Shown here one piece after another: positions 60,587 through 64,000 of a DNA stretch of 64,000 nt. Each line of letters opens with the position of its first letter. The stretch's first letter is position 1. The position numbers and the translations under genes were made by a program. This DNA is from Roseovarius sp. A-2. GTDB taxonomy: Bacteria; Pseudomonadota; Alphaproteobacteria; Rhodobacterales; Rhodobacteraceae. Under the pieces are notes generated by a model that saw only the letters and a program-made list of their open reading frames with translations, was not told where the DNA came from and did not search any database. The stretch spans positions 62,001-126,000 of the forward strand of contig NZ_BDIY01000005.1 in the NCBI RefSeq assembly GCF_002072155.1. The letters are read 5' to 3'.

Positions 60587-61458
60587 GCCAGGATGCAATC
60601 GCCCGCGCGAAAGCGCTGCCGTGCTTCGATCATCCGTCGCAGATCGAACCGCTGAGCGGTGGCATCACCAATGTGAATCTGCGCGTGAGCGATGGCGCGC
60701 GCCGCTTTGTCGTCCGGCTGGGCGCGGACATTCCCGAACATGGCGTGCTGCGCTGGAACGAGCTGGCGCTCAGCCGCGCGGCGCAGGCGGCGGGGGTTTC
60801 GCCTGCCGTGCATTACCACGAACCCGGCGTTCTGGTGTTGGAGTTCCTCGAGGCGCAGACCTACACCGAGGCCATGGCCCGCGATCCGGCCAATGTCCCG
60901 CGCATCGTTGATCTGGTGAAGAAAACCCACCATGCCCTCGGCCCGCATCTGACGGCACCCGTGCTGGCATTCTGGCCGTTTCAGGTCAATCGCAGCTATG
61001 CCGCGCGCCTGCGCGCCGATGGCTCGGCCCATGCCACGCGGCTGCCCGAACTGATGGCCGAACTCGACAGGCTGGAGCGTGCCACCGGTGCGGTGACGCT
61101 GGTCATCGGGCACAACGATCTGCTGGCCGCGAACATCCTTGATGACGGCACGCGGCTGTGGCTGATCGACTGGGAATATGGCGGGTTCAACACGCCGCTC
61201 TTCGATCTTGCGGGGCTGGCCGGCAATAACGGGTTTTCCGAGGCGCAGGAGCGCGACATGCTGGAGCGGTATTTTGAAGCCCCCGCCGATACTCATTGGC
61301 GCGCCTATCAGGCGATGAAATGCGCCTCTCTGATGCGCGAAACGCTCTGGTCGATGACCTCGGAAATGCATTCCGACCTGGCGTTCGACTATGCCGCCTA
61401 CACCGCCGAGAACATGGCGCGCCTCGGCACCGCCCTGCAGGATTTCAAGAATGTTTAA
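60583..61458 (+). CDS. Choline/ethanolamine-kinase-like phosphotransferase
   Basis: Encodes 291 residues from GTG 60583, which overlaps the permease stop (GTGA) and has GGAGGC upstream. The frame is open back to 59383 but that is the permease read out of frame. The APH/ChoK fold is seen: LSGGITNVNLRVSDG (nucleotide loop), VVRLG, the catalytic Brenner motif IGHNDLLAANILDDG, and metal-binding LIDWEYGGFN. These match LicA-type choline kinases. It probably phosphorylates the imported amino alcohol. The companion phosphatase and DeoR genes lie on the other side of the divergent promoter. Confidence 0.86.
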   Translation: MSQDAIARAKALPCFDHPSQIEPLSGGITNVNLRVSDGARRFVVRLGADIPEHGVLRWNELALSRAAQAAGVSPAVHYHEPGVLVLEFLEAQTYTEAMARDPANVPRIVDLVKKTHHALGPHLTAPVLAFWPFQVNRSYAARLRADGSAHATRLPELMAELDRLERATGAVTLVIGHNDLLAANILDDGTRLWLIDWEYGGFNTPLFDLAGLAGNNGFSEAQERDMLERYFEAPADTHWRAYQAMKCASLMRETLWSMTSEMHSDLAFDYAAYTAENMARLGTALQDFKNV

Positions 61459-61467
61459 GGATATGCT

Positions 61468-63900
61468 ATGACGCTGCCGTCCTCTGCCAAGACCGTCATC
61501 ATCGGTGGCGGTATCATCGGGTGCTCGACCGCCTATCACCTTGCGCAGATGGGGCAGGAGGTGCTGCTGCTGGAAAAGGCGGCGCTGACCTCGGGCTCGA
61601 CCTGGCACGCGGCGGGGCTGGTGGGGCAGTTGCGCTCGAACGCCAATATCACGCAGCTTCTGGGCTATTCGATCGAGCTATACGATAAGCTGGAGGCCGA
61701 GACCGGGCTGGCCACCGGCTGGAAGATGAATGGCGGCTTGCGACTGGCCTGCAACGCGGAACGCTGGACCGAGGTGAAGCGTCAGGCGACGACTGCGCAT
61801 TCCTTTGGCCTCGACATGCAGTTACTGAGCCCGCAGGAGGCGCAGGATCTGTGGCCGCTGATGGATATCTCGGACATCGTCGGAGCGGCGTTTCTGCCCA
61901 CCGACGGGCAGGCCAGCCCCTCGGACATCACGCAGGCCCTGGCCAAGGGCGCGCGGGCCAGGGGTGCGGTGCTGCGGGAGAACACCCCGGTCACGGAGAT
62001 CCTGACCGAACGCGGTAAGCTGGTCGGTGTGCGCACGGCCCAAGGCGATATCGCCTGCGAAAAGCTGGTGCTGTGCTGCGGGCAATGGACGCGCGAGCTG
62101 GCCCGCACCATCGGCGTGACCGTGCCACTTGTGTCGGTGGAGCATCAATACATGCTGACCGAGCCGTTCGGCGTGCCGTCCGATCTTCCCACCCTGCGCG
62201 ACCCCGACCGGCTGACCTATTACAAGGAAGAAGTGGGCGGTCTGGTGATGGGCGGATACGAGCCCAACGGGATTCCCTGGGCGCAGGACGGCATCCCGGA
62301 GCCGTTCGATTTTCAACTGCTCTCGTCGGATTTCGATCATTTCGAGCAGCTCATGGAACTGGCGCTGCCGCGCGTGCCAAAGCTGGAAAGCGTTGGCGTC
62401 AAGCAGCTTATCAACGGGCCGGAAAGCTTTACCCCGGACGGGAATTTCATCCTCGGTGAGGCACCGGAAATGGCCAATGTCTTCGTCGGGGCCGGGTTCA
62501 ACGCCTTCGGCATCGCCGCGGGGGGCGGGGCGGGCATGGCGCTGGCGGAATGGGTGGCGACGGGCGCGCCGCCCTACGATCTGTGGCCGGTCGATATTCG
62601 CCGCTTTGGCCGCCCGCACACCGATACCGACTGGGTGCGCACCCGCACGCTGGAGGCTTACGGCAAGCATTACACGATGGCCTGGCCATCGGAAGAGCAC
62701 GAGAGCGGGCGGCCCTGCCGCCGCTCGCCGCTCTACGACCGGCTGAAATCTGCAGGCGCGGTGTTCGGCGAAAAGCTGGGCTGGGAGCGGCCAAACTGGT
62801 TTGCCGAGGCGGGCGAGGTGGCGCGCGATCTATATACCTTTGCGCGCCCCAACTGGCATGGGCCAGTCGGGCGCGAACACAAGGCCGCGCGCGAGGCGGC
62901 GGTGCTGTTCGATCAGACATCCTTTGCCAAGTTCATCCTGCAAGGCCCCGATGCAGAGGCCGCCCTGCAATGGATCGCGGCGAACCGGGTGGACAGGCCG
63001 GTGGGCTCGATCATCTATACACAGATGCTGAATGACCGGGGCGGGATCGAATGCGACCTCACTTGCGTGCGCACCGGGCATGACAGCTATTACATCGTCA
63101 CCGGCACCGGCTTTGCCACCCATGATTTCGACTGGATCCGCCGGAATATTCCGCAAGGCATGAATGCGCAGCTTGTCGATGTGACCTCGGCCAACGCGGT
63201 GCTGTCGCTCTTTGGCCCCAAGGCGCGCGAGATCCTGGAGGCGGTGACCCGCGCGGATGTGTCGAACGCAGGCCAGCCCTTTGCCACCGCGCGCCGCATC
63301 GGCATCGCCGGTTGCCCGGTTCTGGCGCTGCGGATCACCTATGTGGGCGAGCAGGGCTGGGAGATGCACCTGCCCACGGAATATGCCCTGACGGTCTATG
63401 ATGCGTTGCACGCGGCGGGGGCGGGACACGGGTTGCGCAATGCCGGATACCGCGCCATCGAGACCTTGCGGCTGGAGAAGGGCTATCGCGCCTGGGCCGC
63501 TGATATCGGCCCGGATCACACCCCCGACGAGGCCGGTCTGGGCTGGGCGGTCAAGATGAAATCGAACATCTCCTTCAAGGGCCGCGAGGCGGTGGCGGCG
63601 CAGCGCGAAACCGGGGTAGGCAAGATCCTCGCCACCTTCACCACGGGCGGCGACACCATCCTGTCGGGGCGCGAAACCATCTATCGCAACGGCGAGCGGT
63701 GCGGCTGGCTGTCGTCGGGCGGCTATGGCCATACGCTGGGCCGCTCTATCGGCATGGGCTATGTGCGCGCTTCCGAACCGATTGACCGGGATTACGTTCT
63801 GAGCGGCAAATACGAGCTGGAGGTGGCGACCGAACGGGTGCCCGCGACAGTCACGCTCGATCCGCTCTTTGATCCCGGCATGGACCGGGTGAGGGGATAG
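61468..63900 (+). CDS. Dimethylglycine/sarcosine-dehydrogenase-like flavoprotein with GcvT domain
   Basis: An 810-residue two-part enzyme. The N-terminal FAD oxidase domain has the Rossmann motif IIGGGIIG (about 11-18) and GSTWHAAG, whose His47 matches the covalent FAD attachment site of dimethylglycine dehydrogenase. An FAO_M-type middle segment and a GCV_T domain (KFILQGPDAEAALQWIAANR, VTSANAVLSLFGPKAREIL) with its C-terminal barrel (GLGWAVKMKSNISFKGREAV) follow. It would oxidise an N-methyl group and pass formaldehyde to tetrahydrofolate. The length is typical of DMGDH/SARDH. It lies 9 bases after the kinase gene, in the same operon. Confidence 0.9.
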   Translation: MTLPSSAKTVIIGGGIIGCSTAYHLAQMGQEVLLLEKAALTSGSTWHAAGLVGQLRSNANITQLLGYSIELYDKLEAETGLATGWKMNGGLRLACNAERWTEVKRQATTAHSFGLDMQLLSPQEAQDLWPLMDISDIVGAAFLPTDGQASPSDITQALAKGARARGAVLRENTPVTEILTERGKLVGVRTAQGDIACEKLVLCCGQWTRELARTIGVTVPLVSVEHQYMLTEPFGVPSDLPTLRDPDRLTYYKEEVGGLVMGGYEPNGIPWAQDGIPEPFDFQLLSSDFDHFEQLMELALPRVPKLESVGVKQLINGPESFTPDGNFILGEAPEMANVFVGAGFNAFGIAAGGGAGMALAEWVATGAPPYDLWPVDIRRFGRPHTDTDWVRTRTLEAYGKHYTMAWPSEEHESGRPCRRSPLYDRLKSAGAVFGEKLGWERPNWFAEAGEVARDLYTFARPNWHGPVGREHKAAREAAVLFDQTSFAKFILQGPDAEAALQWIAANRVDRPVGSIIYTQMLNDRGGIECDLTCVRTGHDSYYIVTGTGFATHDFDWIRRNIPQGMNAQLVDVTSANAVLSLFGPKAREILEAVTRADVSNAGQPFATARRIGIAGCPVLALRITYVGEQGWEMHLPTEYALTVYDALHAAGAGHGLRNAGYRAIETLRLEKGYRAWAADIGPDHTPDEAGLGWAVKMKSNISFKGREAVAAQRETGVGKILATFTTGGDTILSGRETIYRNGERCGWLSSGGYGHTLGRSIGMGYVRASEPIDRDYVLSGKYELEVATERVPATVTLDPLFDPGMDRVRG

Positions 63901-63904
63901 GCGC

Positions 63905-64000
63905 ATGGCGCAGCATTCCGCCAGACACCTGATCATCGGCGGCGGCATCATCGGGTGCTCGATCGCCTATCACCTGACCCGGATGGGCGAGAAGGACGTC
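63905..64000 (+). CDS. Start of a second DMGDH/sarcosine-dehydrogenase-like flavoprotein (partial)
   Basis: Only the first 32 residues are inside the window. They read LIIGGGIIGCSIAYHLTRMG after a short leader, which repeats the Rossmann start of the preceding 810-residue enzyme almost exactly. It begins 4 bases after that stop, so it is part of the same operon. It is probably a paralogue by tandem duplication. The rest of the gene, and so its domains and substrate, lies beyond the right edge. Confidence 0.85.
   Translation, partial: MAQHSARHLIIGGGIIGCSIAYHLTRMGEKDV

Noticed and set aside
1..64000. CRISPR arrays, tRNA genes, insertion sequences, integrases, prophage or replication origin
   Set aside because: No regularly spaced repeats, tRNA cloverleaf or TTCGA arm, transposase motif or att-like duplication was seen in the intergenic regions.

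Overview
The window is a 64 kb piece of GC-rich chromosome from a marine-type Rhodobacterales (Roseobacter-group) alphaproteobacterium. This assignment rests on gene content and style: a SAM/SAH-type riboswitch in front of metK (a class known almost only from Rhodobacterales), a divergent phaZ / phaC-phaP-phaR polyhydroxyalkanoate locus, phosphatidylcholine synthase, class A RNase P RNA, and many tightly overlapping ATGA, GTGA and TGATG gene junctions. No tRNA, rRNA, CRISPR array, insertion sequence, integrase or attachment site was seen. The window looks like stable chromosome with a few accessory islands.

Layout. 1-9.9 kb: the tail of a GcvT-family gene, a glycosyltransferase-like gene, miaB, two envelope genes sharing a small module, then phoH-ybeY-corC-lnt and the riboswitch-controlled metK, then trmB. 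10-20 kb: a collapsed sulfotransferase remnant, argE, a 955-residue secreted SGNH/glycosidase/RTX protein, an aminotransferase, ftsK, lolA and a lytic transglycosylase. 20-31.8 kb: hspQ, ggt, an RsbV/RsbW-like pair, a thiolase, a GNAT enzyme, free-methionine-R-sulfoxide reductase, pcs, a cytochrome P460 protein, thrS and two alpha/beta hydrolases. 31.8-36.3 kb: the PHA locus, with CTGC-N3-GCAG operators in front of phaC and phaP. 36.3-45.6 kb: a LysR regulator, tadA, rluB-like, UPF0173 hydrolase, gatC-gatA, an excalibur lipoprotein, a peptidoglycan amidase, rnpB, DUF2244, DUF2064 and dapE. 45.9-49.7 kb: two Hint-domain exported proteins and a patatin phospholipase.

The most interesting region is 50.05-54.76 kb. 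A guanidine-I (ykkC) riboswitch aptamer precedes a five-gene operon: a periplasmic binding protein, permease and ATPase, then a ureohydrolase-family enzyme with a diverged active-site loop, then a 150-residue protein whose first 32 residues contain 13 histidines. Read together, this is a guanidine-sensing, guanidine-importing and guanidine-hydrolysing unit. The His-rich protein, of no family I recognise, is a candidate nickel or manganese handling factor in the place where HypA/HypB-like maturation genes are found in other guanidine hydrolase loci.

The right end (54.8-64 kb) is a quaternary-amine cluster. A DeoR regulator and a HisN/IMPase-like phosphatase are divergent from a glycine-betaine-type ABC importer (binding protein, ATPase, and a permease with both membrane domains in one chain), a choline-kinase-like phosphotransferase, a dimethylglycine/sarcosine-dehydrogenase-like flavoprotein with a GcvT half, and the start of a second such flavoprotein. 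A kinase, a phosphatase and a DeoR regulator together suggest that a phosphorylated intermediate is the signal. All functions are inferred from reading the sequence; no database search was possible.
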